Notes under the pieces: model-generated | Told to the model about the DNA's origin: nothing | Databases searched by the model: none | What the model saw: only the letters and a program-made list of their open reading frames with translations | Made by a program: the position numbers and the translations under genes | Origin: Luteococcus peritonei | Lineage (GTDB): Bacteria > Actinomycetota > Actinomycetes > Propionibacteriales > Propionibacteriaceae | NCBI RefSeq assembly: GCF_039526385.1 | Contig: NZ_BAAAIX010000004.1 | Location: forward strand, 61,422 to 125,421 | Reading direction: 5' to 3' | DNA: 64,000 bases | In this document: in pieces, positions 57,289-64,000 of the stretch | Layout: every line of letters begins with the position of its first letter | Numbering within the stretch: the first letter of the stretch is position 1

Positions 57289-58632
57289 TCACTGTCCCCG
57301 GGCAGCGCGGCGCACGACGAGGCCCAGCGCCAGCCCTGCGCCGACCACGGTCACTGCTGGGGGGACTGGCAGGCTGACCAGGACGATGCCGACGAGGCAC
57401 AGGTCCCAACCACGCGCGGCCCCGAGCAGGGCACCGACGGGCAGGACACCGGCCTCGGTCATCACCAGACCCGTGGAGAAGTCCGGCGCGGGCGCGCTGG
57501 AGAGGCGGACGGCTGCGGCGAGACTGAGCAGGGCCACCGCGAGCAGCGTCGTCACACCGGACCCGCCCGCCAGCAGGGTGGCCCCGCCGAGCAGGACGGC
57601 ATTGCTGAGCGCGAGGGCGGCGGCGCCGGCCGTCAGCCAGACCGGCGAGTGGAGCAGGCTGCGGTGCAGGCCGGCCGAGGCGAGCACGGTGCGCAGCCCG
57701 CCCAGTGCGATCGCGAGCAGGACGGTCTGTCCGGCGAGCAGGAGGGTCGGCGCGGCGGTCGCGGGCAGCTCGATGGCGAGCAGGTCCAGCGCCAGCAGGG
57801 CGAGGAGCAGGGCTGGGTAGCGGAAGACCACCCGACTGACATCCACCCGTGCGACGGCACGTGCCCCTCGACCGGTACTCGGCAGGCGTCGCGAGCCTCG
57901 CTGCAGCCGGGCCGCCACCAGATCCAGCATCAGCACCTGGCGAGCCCCCAGGCTGGCGCCCATCATCGCGTCGGTCCGGCGCCCGGCGGTGGCCAGCGAG
58001 AAGCGGTCCAGACGGCCGAGGTGCCGCCAGGTGAACCAGCCGCAGCTGGCGCAGAGTCCCGCCAGGAGCGCCAGCGTGGCAGCAGCCGGGAGGATTCTGG
58101 TGAGGATGAGCAGCACCACGACGCCCACCGCGCCCACAAGCTTCGACCGTGTGCCGCGGGCTGTCCAGGCCTGCGAGGAGGCCGCCAGCAGCCAGCCGCA
58201 CGGCGGCGCGAGCACGAGGGAGACCAGCCAGGGGCCGGCGGTCCCCGTGGCCAGATGGAGCAGCACCGTGCCGGCCAGGCCGACCAGCAGTGCGAGCACG
58301 AGCTGGCGCAGCAGCTGGGGACGCAGCAGGTCGGCCCGGTCGACGGGGGAGGCCAGCAACCAGGCGGCCAGTTCAGGGGTGGTGTGCAGCGGCCCGGTCA
58401 ACCAGCCGCCCATCAGGGAGGTGAGTGTGGCCATGATCGTCAGGCCGGATCCCAGGGTGGTCAGCGCGGCCGGCGAGGAGACCGCGGCCGGGACTGCGCT
58501 GGAGGCCAGCGAACCAAGCGCTGCGGCGACGAGCAGGACGGCGAAGCTGGTCACGTAGATCTCCATCGCGCCCCGCCGCCGTCCGGCCGGCTGGGTGAGG
58601 GCCAGCAGTTCGCGTGCTGCAGGGGTGCTCAT
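57289..58632 (-). CDS. DUF6297-like polytopic membrane protein (ABC-permease type)
   Basis: A 447-residue membrane protein with about ten helices. Near residue 80, GPLHTTPELAAWLLASPVDRADLLRP is split by the membrane edge; the WLLxSPVDRxxLLRP part is typical of DUF6297-type proteins, which resemble exporter permeases and usually sit next to an ABC ATPase gene. No such ATPase is adjacent; instead an MFS gene overlaps its start as ATGA. Substrate unknown. Confidence 0.72.
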   Translation of the reverse strand: MSTPAARELLALTQPAGRRRGAMEIYVTSFAVLLVAAALGSLASSAVPAAVSSPAALTTLGSGLTIMATLTSLMGGWLTGPLHTTPELAAWLLASPVDRADLLRPQLLRQLVLALLVGLAGTVLLHLATGTAGPWLVSLVLAPPCGWLLAASSQAWTARGTRSKLVGAVGVVVLLILTRILPAAATLALLAGLCASCGWFTWRHLGRLDRFSLATAGRRTDAMMGASLGARQVLMLDLVAARLQRGSRRLPSTGRGARAVARVDVSRVVFRYPALLLALLALDLLAIELPATAAPTLLLAGQTVLLAIALGGLRTVLASAGLHRSLLHSPVWLTAGAAALALSNAVLLGGATLLAGGSGVTTLLAVALLSLAAAVRLSSAPAPDFSTGLVMTEAGVLPVGALLGAARGWDLCLVGIVLVSLPVPPAVTVVGAGLALGLVVRRAARGQ

Positions 58633-59912
58633 CTCTCCACTGTCCCACGGTCAGGGTCGGTGGAGGTCGGGGGCGTGTGCCACAGCTGCCAGGGCAGCAG
58701 GGCCGAGCTGGCCAGGGCTCCGACGGCGGCCACGGCGATGGCGGCGCGTGGGCTGGTCGAGGAGGCGAGGAAGCCGAAGGCCATCACGAACAGGGGTTGA
58801 CCGGTGCGCTGGGTGATGGACCACGCTGCCAGCACCCGCGCCATGTGGTCGTCGTCGGTGGCATTCATCCGGACGGTGGCGAAGGTCGGGTTGTGGACGG
58901 CCGCGACCAGCAGCAGGATCCAGTTGCTGGCGATCACGACCACCAGACCCCAGAAGCCTGGTGGGGCCCAGATGATGGGTGCGACGAACAGGGTCTTGGC
59001 GACGCCGGAGACCAGCAGGGTGCGGTGCTGGCCCAGGCGCGTCACCAGGCGAGGTGTGAGGACCGATCCCATCAGGCCGCCCAGACAGGGCAGGCCGATG
59101 GTCAGGCCGTACTGCCATGGGGTGAAGCCCAGGTCGCGCAGCATCAGGACGGACGTGATGGGCGCGGTGGCCATCAGGAAGCTGGAGAAGAGCGTTCCGT
59201 GCAGCAGGAGGAGCCGTAGGTCGGGGACGGCCCAGATGTAGCGCCAACCGCTGGTCACGTCGCGGAGCCAACCGGTGCTGACCAGAGCCGGTGGCTCGGG
59301 CTCCGGGCGTCTGATGCGACGGATCCCCGCTGCGGATGCCAGGTAGGCGAGCGCGTTGGCGGCCATGCTGGCTGGTGCGCCCAGCGCGGAGACCAGCAGG
59401 CCGCCCAGCGGGGCACCGACGACATTGACGGTCCAGAAGCTGGCCTCGAACCGACTGTTCGCCTGCACCCGGACGGCGCGCGGGACGAGTGCCTTCAGGT
59501 GGGCACCCGAGGCGGCCGTGAAGCAGATGGTTCCGGTGGCGGCGATCACCGCCACCAGGGAGAGCTGGGTGAAGCTCAGCAGCCCGAAGTGGACCGACAG
59601 TGGGACGCTCATCAGGGCCAGCGCGCGCACCACGTCGGCCAGGACCATCACGGGACGCTTGCGGCGGCGCTCGACCAACGGGCCTGCTGGTAGCGCCAGG
59701 GCCGCGCTGACCAGACCCGACAGGCCGGCCAGGAGGCTGACCTGCCAAGCCGGGGAGTCCAGTGCGAGCACCGCGACCAGTGGCATGGCACCTGATCCGA
59801 TGGAGCCACCCAGGTCGCTGGCCGTCCGTGCCATCCAGAGCCGCCGAAAGTCAGCATCCAGCCGCTCGAGCTGCGTCTCGCTGGCGAGAGCGGGTGGTGT
59901 GCCGAAGGTCAT
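58629..59912 (-). CDS. MFS transporter (enterobactin-exporter/MFS_3 type)
   Basis: A 427-residue major facilitator with twelve hydrophobic segments. FRRLWMARTASDLGGSIGSG opens it, and LPAGPLVERRRKRPVMVLAD is the loop 2-3 motif A. ALVPRAVRVQANSRFEASFW and GLPCLGGLMGSVLTPRLVTRLGQ follow, matching MFS_3 drug or siderophore exporters. ATG 59912 lies 6 bases after TAGCTT on the minus strand (59919-59924), so leaderless. It is the first gene of a pair with the DUF6297-like protein. Confidence 0.87.
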   Translation of the reverse strand: MTFGTPPALASETQLERLDADFRRLWMARTASDLGGSIGSGAMPLVAVLALDSPAWQVSLLAGLSGLVSAALALPAGPLVERRRKRPVMVLADVVRALALMSVPLSVHFGLLSFTQLSLVAVIAATGTICFTAASGAHLKALVPRAVRVQANSRFEASFWTVNVVGAPLGGLLVSALGAPASMAANALAYLASAAGIRRIRRPEPEPPALVSTGWLRDVTSGWRYIWAVPDLRLLLLHGTLFSSFLMATAPITSVLMLRDLGFTPWQYGLTIGLPCLGGLMGSVLTPRLVTRLGQHRTLLVSGVAKTLFVAPIIWAPPGFWGLVVVIASNWILLLVAAVHNPTFATVRMNATDDDHMARVLAAWSITQRTGQPLFVMAFGFLASSTSPRAAIAVAAVGALASSALLPWQLWHTPPTSTDPDRGTVER

Positions 59913-60055
59913 CAGCCGAAGCTAGCGGCGAGCTCTGACAGTTCTGTGGGTGTCATCGCGCGCGTGCTCGGATCGGTTGGAGAACTGTCCAAAGGTGCAG
60001 GACCGGCCGCTCTAGGCTCACCCGTGGAAGGTCACCAGGTTCGAGGAGCTGCCGC

Positions 60056-60370
60056 ATGTCCCCACGTCCCGACATCGTGTGCATCTGCGGGTCCATGCGT
60101 TTCGCTCGCGAGATCCGGGAGCTCGCAGCGCGTCTCACGCTCGACGGGGTGATCGTGCTCGCACCTGGTGAGATCGCCCTCGTGCATGGCACCGGTCCCA
60201 CCGACGAGCAGAAGGAGAGTTTGGACGCGCTCCATCGCAGCAAGATTGATCTGGCCGACCGAGTCGTCGTCGTGAACCCCGGTGGATACGTCGGTGATGC
60301 CACGCGCGGCGAGATCGCCCACGCCCGATCCATGGGCAAGCCGGTGTGCTTCACGGAGCCCTGTCCGTGA
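60056..60370 (+). CDS. Small nucleoside-deoxyribosyltransferase-like protein
   Basis: A 104-residue Rossmann-like protein: IVCICGSMRFAREIRELAA, LHRSKIDLADRVVVVNPGG, then YVGDATRGEIAHARSMGKPV. The order of a Gly-Ser loop, a D-x-x-D-like segment and the late GEIAHA (Glu) recalls the nucleoside 2-deoxyribosyltransferase/TIR-like superfamily, which handles nucleosides or NAD-like molecules. The activity is not shown. ATG 60056 has GAGGAG upstream, and the stop overlaps the next start (GTGA). Confidence 0.72.
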   Translation: MSPRPDIVCICGSMRFAREIRELAARLTLDGVIVLAPGEIALVHGTGPTDEQKESLDALHRSKIDLADRVVVVNPGGYVGDATRGEIAHARSMGKPVCFTEPCP

Positions 60371-61278
60371 GGCGGGAACTGGCTTGGGGTGACGTGCCGA
60401 ACCTACGAGACCTGGGCGGACTGCCGGGCCGGAAGGGCAGGACGCGCTTCGGCCGAGTCGCTCGCGGACCACGCCGGGAGAGCCTGGACGCCACCGGCTG
60501 GCGAGGAGCTGCCGCTTGGGGTCTGAGGACGATCATCGACCTCAGGTGTGACTACGAGATCGGTTCCCAAGACGGTGACCCGGTGGCGTGGATTCCGGAC
60601 ACCGTGACCGTCGTCCAGGCCCCGACGGAGGACCATGAGGATCCGGCCTTCCAGCAGACCTGTTTCCCGATCCTGGATTCGCCCGCCTACTGGCCCCACA
60701 ACCTGCGCCTGTTGCCCGACCTGGTGCGCGGCACTCTGGAGGCCATCGCCGAAGAGGAGCCCGGGGTCCTGGTGCACTGCAGCGCCGGACGTGACCGCAC
60801 CGGCATGGTCTCCGCCATCCTGCTGGCCAATGCCGGTGTGGCGCCCGAGGTGATCGCCGACGACCATGAGCTCTCCGTGCGCGCCATGGCCGGCAGGGCC
60901 AGCCATGCGCCCACGTACGACGCCCAGACCACCTGGGGCGAGCAGGAGATCGACGAGTGGGTGGACACCACCCGTCCGCTGGTCATCTGGTTTGCGCGGG
61001 ACGTCCCGGGTCACCTCGATGCCCTGGGGCTCGGCGATGCCACGGGACAGGCTGCGCTCACTACTGCTGGACTGAACTCGCAGTGGCTCTCGGCTCCTGC
61101 AGAAGCGTGCGTGCTCGCTGCAGCAGCAGCTCCATCACGCCCCTGGTGCGAAAGTTCGCTTCCGCCTCGGGATCATTGCCGAACAGGTACTCGTCATCGA
61201 GTTCCACCAGGTCCTGGAGCTCTTCAGGCCCTTCGTGGCCGATCAGGTGCATGGCGGCCAGGAATTGCTGCCCGCTGA
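60367..61278 (+). CDS. Tyrosine/dual-specificity phosphatase, C-terminus probably frameshifted
   Basis: A 303-residue phosphatase of the PF13350 type. WGDVPNLRDLGGLPGRKGR is its N-terminal signature, LRTIIDLRCDYE the next strand, and VHCSAGRDRTGMVSAILLAN the P-loop with nucleophile Cys and Arg. After about residue 230 the text turns into Pro/Arg/Ala-rich filler overlapping a minus-strand gene by about 200 bases. In the next frame, from near 61040, it reads DRLRSLLLD and stops at 61075, which looks like a natural end. So a single-base indel near 61035-61050 is likely (real or an assembly error). The GTG start overlaps the previous stop. Confidence 0.75.
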   Translation: MRRELAWGDVPNLRDLGGLPGRKGRTRFGRVARGPRRESLDATGWRGAAAWGLRTIIDLRCDYEIGSQDGDPVAWIPDTVTVVQAPTEDHEDPAFQQTCFPILDSPAYWPHNLRLLPDLVRGTLEAIAEEEPGVLVHCSAGRDRTGMVSAILLANAGVAPEVIADDHELSVRAMAGRASHAPTYDAQTTWGEQEIDEWVDTTRPLVIWFARDVPGHLDALGLGDATGQAALTTAGLNSQWLSAPAEACVLAAAAAPSRPWCESSLPPRDHCRTGTRHRVPPGPGALQALRGRSGAWRPGIAAR

Positions 61279-61375
61279 TCCGGCCGGAGAGGAAGTCGTC
61301 GGCCCTCTCGCGAGCGAAGGCCCAGGGGTCATGCTCGGCCTGCTGTTTGTGCACGGACCTGGACGACGACCACAT
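61061..61375 (-). CDS. Small protein of unknown function
   Basis: A 104-residue, acidic, mostly helical protein: DPWAFARERADDFLSGRISGQ, FLAAMHLIGHEGPEELQDLVE, LDDEYLFGNDPEAEANFRTRG. It has the feel of a small immunity- or antitoxin-like protein (the DFLSGRIS-x-x-x-F pattern recalls colicin-D immunity folds), but this is a loose impression. Its coding pattern is more natural than the plus-strand frame opposite. ATG 61375 lacks a clear ribosome binding site. Confidence 0.6.
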   Translation of the reverse strand: MWSSSRSVHKQQAEHDPWAFARERADDFLSGRISGQQFLAAMHLIGHEGPEELQDLVELDDEYLFGNDPEAEANFRTRGVMELLLQRARTLLQEPRATASSVQQ

Positions 61376-61452
61376 GTGCCAATGATGGCAGCCGCCCCGC
61401 GGTACCCGGGATCCCGGCACGGCTCGCACCGGTGAGGTCCCTGTCGATCCGC

Positions 61453-62043
61453 TCAGCCTGCTGGAGCAACGGTCTTCGACAGGATCCAGGCGTGCTTGCC
61501 CACCTGCCGACCGCAAACGAAGCCGAGATCCTCGAGCAGCTCGACGGTGCCGGTGAACAGGAATCGTCCCTGTGCTGCACGCCCGGCGGTGGTCTCGCTG
61601 ATCGCCTCGACCAGGCCACCTCCGGCAGAACCGATCAGCTCCAGGGCCCCCTCGATTGCCACCCTCGCGAGCCCCTGTCCACGGTGCTTGGCGTCCACAT
61701 AGACACAGGTGAGACGCCAGTCCGGCGTCGGTGGGGGCTCCTTGTCGTAGGCCCGCCGGTGCTTGATCCCGGCGAGCTCGCTCGGCGTCCCGTACTGGGC
61801 CCAGGCCTGGCAGCGGCCCTCCTCGTCCAGCACGAGCGCGGCATGCGCCTCGTCGTCGACGACCCGTTGGTGCTTGACCTGCCGGTGGGCTGAGCGCGGG
61901 ACCTTGCCGCACTCGGGGTGGTACCCGATGCACCAGCACCCGCCGTAGACACCATTGTTGCGCTCGACGAGTTCAGCGAAGGCGTCCCAGGTGCTCGGAG
62001 ACAGTGCCACCACGGAGAAGGGGGAGCGCGGTGCGTCGGTCAT
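61453..62043 (-). CDS. GNAT family N-acetyltransferase
   Basis: A 196-residue acyltransferase. The N-terminal part has RNNGVYGGCWCIGYHPECG, with a Cys-Trp-Cys and a later Cys, which is a subfamily feature. AWAQYGTPSEL and LTCVYVDAKHRGQGLARVAIEGAL (acetyl-CoA loop) follow, then GLVEAISETTAGRAAQGRFLF. Acceptor unknown. It overlaps the hydrolase gene's stop and start (ATGA at 62040-62043) and is second in a two-gene unit. Confidence 0.87.
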   Translation of the reverse strand: MTDAPRSPFSVVALSPSTWDAFAELVERNNGVYGGCWCIGYHPECGKVPRSAHRQVKHQRVVDDEAHAALVLDEEGRCQAWAQYGTPSELAGIKHRRAYDKEPPPTPDWRLTCVYVDAKHRGQGLARVAIEGALELIGSAGGGLVEAISETTAGRAAQGRFLFTGTVELLEDLGFVCGRQVGKHAWILSKTVAPAG

Positions 62044-62621
62044 GGCCGCTCCATCTCGTCGAGGGCCGCGAGGACGTCGAGGGTCACCTGCTGGGCGAGG
62101 TGGGCATCGTGGTCCGGCAGGCCGGGTTCGAGCAACAGGTGGCCGTGCCCGGGATACAGGTGGACCTCGAGGTTCGCGTGGGAGGTCCGCCAGGCCTGGG
62201 CCGCGGCAAGGTCACCGTCGTCGACGAAGAAGGGGTCGTGGTCGGTGGCGAAGACGTGCACCGGACAGTCGGGCCACCGGCCGGGCAGCTGAGCGGGTGC
62301 GATGAAGGAGTGCAGGAGCACGCCTCCGACCGCGCCCGGACGCTTCTGCAGCAGATGCTGGGCGACGACGACGCCCAGCGACAGGCCGGCGTAGACCACG
62401 TCGTCGGGCTGGGCGGAGCAGGCCTGTTCCGCCCGCTGCAGGAGGGCCCCGTCGCCGATGCTCCCGACGTGGGCCAACCCCTCGGACAAGTTGTCAAAGG
62501 TCCTGCCCTCGAACAGATCCGGGGTCACGACCTCGTGTCCCGCCTCCCGGATCCGGTCAGCGAGCCCGATCACGCCCGGAGTGAGGCCCAGCACGTGGTG
62601 GAACAGGATCATCGTCGTCAT
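62040..62621 (-). CDS. Dienelactone hydrolase family protein
   Basis: A 193-residue alpha/beta hydrolase. ILFHHVLGLTPGVIGLADRI opens the fold, EVVTPDLFEGRTF the strand 3 region, and VVYAGLSLGVVVAQHLL holds the nucleophile in G-x-S-x-G (Ser rather than the Cys of dienelactone hydrolase). VFATDHDPFFVDDGDLAAAQ has the Asp and LYPGHGHLLLEPG the His. ATG 62621 follows TAGGGT by 6 bases on the minus strand (62628-62633). Substrate unknown. Confidence 0.88.
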   Translation of the reverse strand: MTTMILFHHVLGLTPGVIGLADRIREAGHEVVTPDLFEGRTFDNLSEGLAHVGSIGDGALLQRAEQACSAQPDDVVYAGLSLGVVVAQHLLQKRPGAVGGVLLHSFIAPAQLPGRWPDCPVHVFATDHDPFFVDDGDLAAAQAWRTSHANLEVHLYPGHGHLLLEPGLPDHDAHLAQQVTLDVLAALDEMERP

Positions 62622-62774
62622 GGCACGACCCTAGGGCCGTGGGCTGACAGTTTGGCGCTGACTGTGCATTGGATCGGGCGCTCGACACACTGAGACCGGA
62701 GGACCAGGCGACCGGCCAACTGATCTGCCGAGATGGCTTGAACCAGGTGGGGTGGCAGACCTGCTTCCCCGATG

Positions 62775-63262
62775 TCACAACTTCCGCATGTAGGCGGCCA
62801 GGGGAACCGCGTGGAAGCCCAACTGCTCGTACAGCCGGCGGGCTGGGGCGTGAAACGCGTCGCCGCCCGTTCCCAGCTCGACGAACCCGCGACCGTTCCG
62901 GCGCATCTGCTCCATGGCATGGTTCATCAGTGCGGCTCCAGCACCGTGGCCTCGGGCCGACGGCGAGACGGCCAGGAGCTCGACGTGGGCATGATCTGGG
63001 CGGGAGTCCTCGCGCCAGATGACATACCCGATCAGCTCGTCACCCGCGTAGGCCACTGTCGTGTGGCAAGGGCCCGCAGCCTTCAACAGCTCGGGGAGTT
63101 GTCGGGCATAGTCGCCCCGCCAGTTTCCGTGCTGGTGGGAGACGAGTTCCTCATCCTGGTTCACGCACTCCGGAAAGCTCTCTTCGAAGAAGGGCTGGAA
63201 GGTGGCGAGTGTCAGGCTCAGAAGTTGGGGTAGTCAGACTCTTCGTAATCGCGCAGGTGCAT
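62775..63262 (-). pseudogene. GNAT acetyltransferase with early frameshift
   Basis: The C-terminal 129 residues (from GTG 63164) are a normal GNAT: TVAYAGDELIGYVIWREDS, VELLAVSPSARGHGAGAALM and ARRLYEQLGFHAVPLAAYM. Upstream in the same frame, LTLATFQPFFEESFPEC still reads as protein but has no start. In the next frame a start at 63262, with AAAGAG before it, gives MHLRDYEESDYPNF and then TGA at 63218-63220. Adding one base at that point (TTC-CTG-AGC) would join the two into a whole protein of about 160 residues. So the gene probably lost one C. It may be truly broken, or an assembly error. Confidence 0.7.
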
Positions 63263-63466
63263 GTCGTGCTCTTTCGCTAAGGGATGCTTGATCGCCTCGG
63301 GGGATGACCGCGGCACTTGGAAGCACCTGTCTCAGCGAGTGCGCGTCTGTGCAAATGACTGCATGAGTGGGATTGTCCCCTGTGAATGCTCAAGTGCCAA
63401 GCACCTTGCGTCGCCTTTGGGCGCCCATCGACCCGTGGAGGCCGCTCGACCTGAGAAAGTGGAGGC

Positions 63467-63970
63467 ATGGGTGGCCGTGTCATCCCGCTCTGCGGAGACT
63501 CCAGCGTCGGGAAGACATCCGTTGCCGAACAGCTCCAACTGCAGTTGACTGATCCGTTTCTTCATGTGGGTCTGGACCACTTCTTCTCGATGTTTCCGCA
63601 CCACTGGAAGGGCCACCCCCGCGGCCCGGGGCCCGGGTTCTGGTACGAGGACACCATCGACCCGGACGGCAAGCCTCGGGCGCAGATCCGCCATGGCGAT
63701 GCAGGCGATCGGATGCTGGCTGGGATGCGCGCAGCTGTGAACGCTCTTCTGGAGGTGGGCAATGACGTCATCGTGGACGAGATGCCCATCAACGAGTCCA
63801 TCCTCCCCAGCTGGCGACAGAGCTTGGTCGCGAGGGAACAGTTCTGGGTCAAGCTCACCGCCCCGCTCACGGTCCTCGAAGCCCGCGAACAGGGCCGAGC
63901 CAAGGGCCAAAAGCTCGGGAATGCCGGGACTGCCCCGGGTTTGGTTGACACTGACATCTCAGGTCCGTGA
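63467..63970 (+). CDS. Chloramphenicol-phosphotransferase-like P-loop kinase, short C-terminus
   Basis: A 167-residue kinase-like protein. VIPLCGDSSVGKTSVAEQLQ is Walker A (family norm GxSSAGKS), and FLHVGLDHFFSMFPHHW has the conserved Asp. NDVIVDEMPINES is Walker B-like and FWVKLTAPLTVLEAREQGR the lid region. Relatives run on for 20-40 residues after the lid Arg region; here the text turns to GNAGTAPGLVDTDISGP and stops, so the end may be altered or cut. ATG 63467 has GGAGG close by. The resistance function of the namesake should not be assumed. Confidence 0.72.
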   Translation: MGGRVIPLCGDSSVGKTSVAEQLQLQLTDPFLHVGLDHFFSMFPHHWKGHPRGPGPGFWYEDTIDPDGKPRAQIRHGDAGDRMLAGMRAAVNALLEVGNDVIVDEMPINESILPSWRQSLVAREQFWVKLTAPLTVLEAREQGRAKGQKLGNAGTAPGLVDTDISGP

Positions 63971-64000
63971 GGGCCTGGTGAGAGGATGCATGTCATGCCC

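Noticed and set aside
63263..63466. A gene or regulatory element before the CPT-like gene
   Set aside because: Only short, unconserved frames; apart from GGAGG at the start I see nothing distinct.
60056..63970. A complete known defence island at the right end
   Set aside because: The genes (NDT-like, phosphatase, GNATs, hydrolase, CPT-like) do not match any system I know, and homology is too loose to name one.

Overview
The window is a single 64-kb stretch of high-G+C DNA from an actinobacterium. Supporting signs are a WhiB regulator, an acyl-CoA carboxylase with a separate epsilon subunit, DUF3039, DUF3499 and DUF5719 proteins, a DUF222/HNH protein, and more than twenty genes whose start codon lies 5-7 bases after a TANNNT hexamer, which is the signature of leaderless transcripts. 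From memory, the order of the middle part (PNP, phosphohexomutase, LpdA; AccA3; Maf, AccE, AccD; BirA; PH protein, PurK, PurE; LCP protein, TIGR03089, GDP-mannose pyrophosphorylase, WhiB2, DUF3499, mutase-like, SIS protein) resembles the mycobacterial rv3256-rv3308 region. I would guess Propionibacteriales or a relative, but this is inference. No rRNA, tRNA, CRISPR array or insertion sequence was recognised.

Layout. 0-5.8 kb: DUF2891 protein (cut by the left edge), ECF sigma factor with a membrane partner, Sir2 deacylase, kinase and CPBP protease. 5.8-14.7 kb: DUF2207 membrane protein, phosphohexomutase and purine nucleoside phosphorylase facing LpdA across a 35-bp tandem repeat, an uncharacterised membrane protein, and AccA3. 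14.8-18.7 kb: a tightly coupled run Nudix, CorA-like, NagZ-like, MurQ (peptidoglycan sugar recycling). 19-23.5 kb: DUF222/HNH, GNAT, winged-helix and SDR genes. 23.5-26.8 kb: lipoprotein, then the methionine importer metQ-metN-metI, preceded by a Met/Cys-rich short ORF and a strong leader stem. 26.8-31 kb: Maf, DUF937, AccE, AccD, BirA. 31-36.5 kb: secreted M15/extensin-like protein, MFS transporter, PH protein, sugar kinase facing a GH4 glucosidase. 36.7-40.8 kb: secreted phosphoesterase, PurK, PurE and a membrane protein. 41-54.8 kb: a cell-envelope and sugar-nucleotide block with WhiB2, large and small glycosyltransferases, ManC, an LCP protein, and a chain of enzyme look-alikes (metallopeptidase-like without HExxH, phosphohexomutase-like without its serine, SIS protein), ending at AroQ. 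54.8-64 kb: accessory genes, two of which show probable single-base frameshifts.

The two observations I rate highest are (1) a 26-codon, probably leaderless ORF with six Met and three Cys codons directly upstream of the methionine ABC transporter, whose stop codon is the first triplet of a 14-bp stem: a candidate amino-acid-responsive attenuator; and (2) a phosphohexomutase-like protein at the conserved whiB2 locus that keeps the fold signatures but has lost the catalytic serine loop and the phosphate-binding loop, while an intact mutase is encoded elsewhere in the window.
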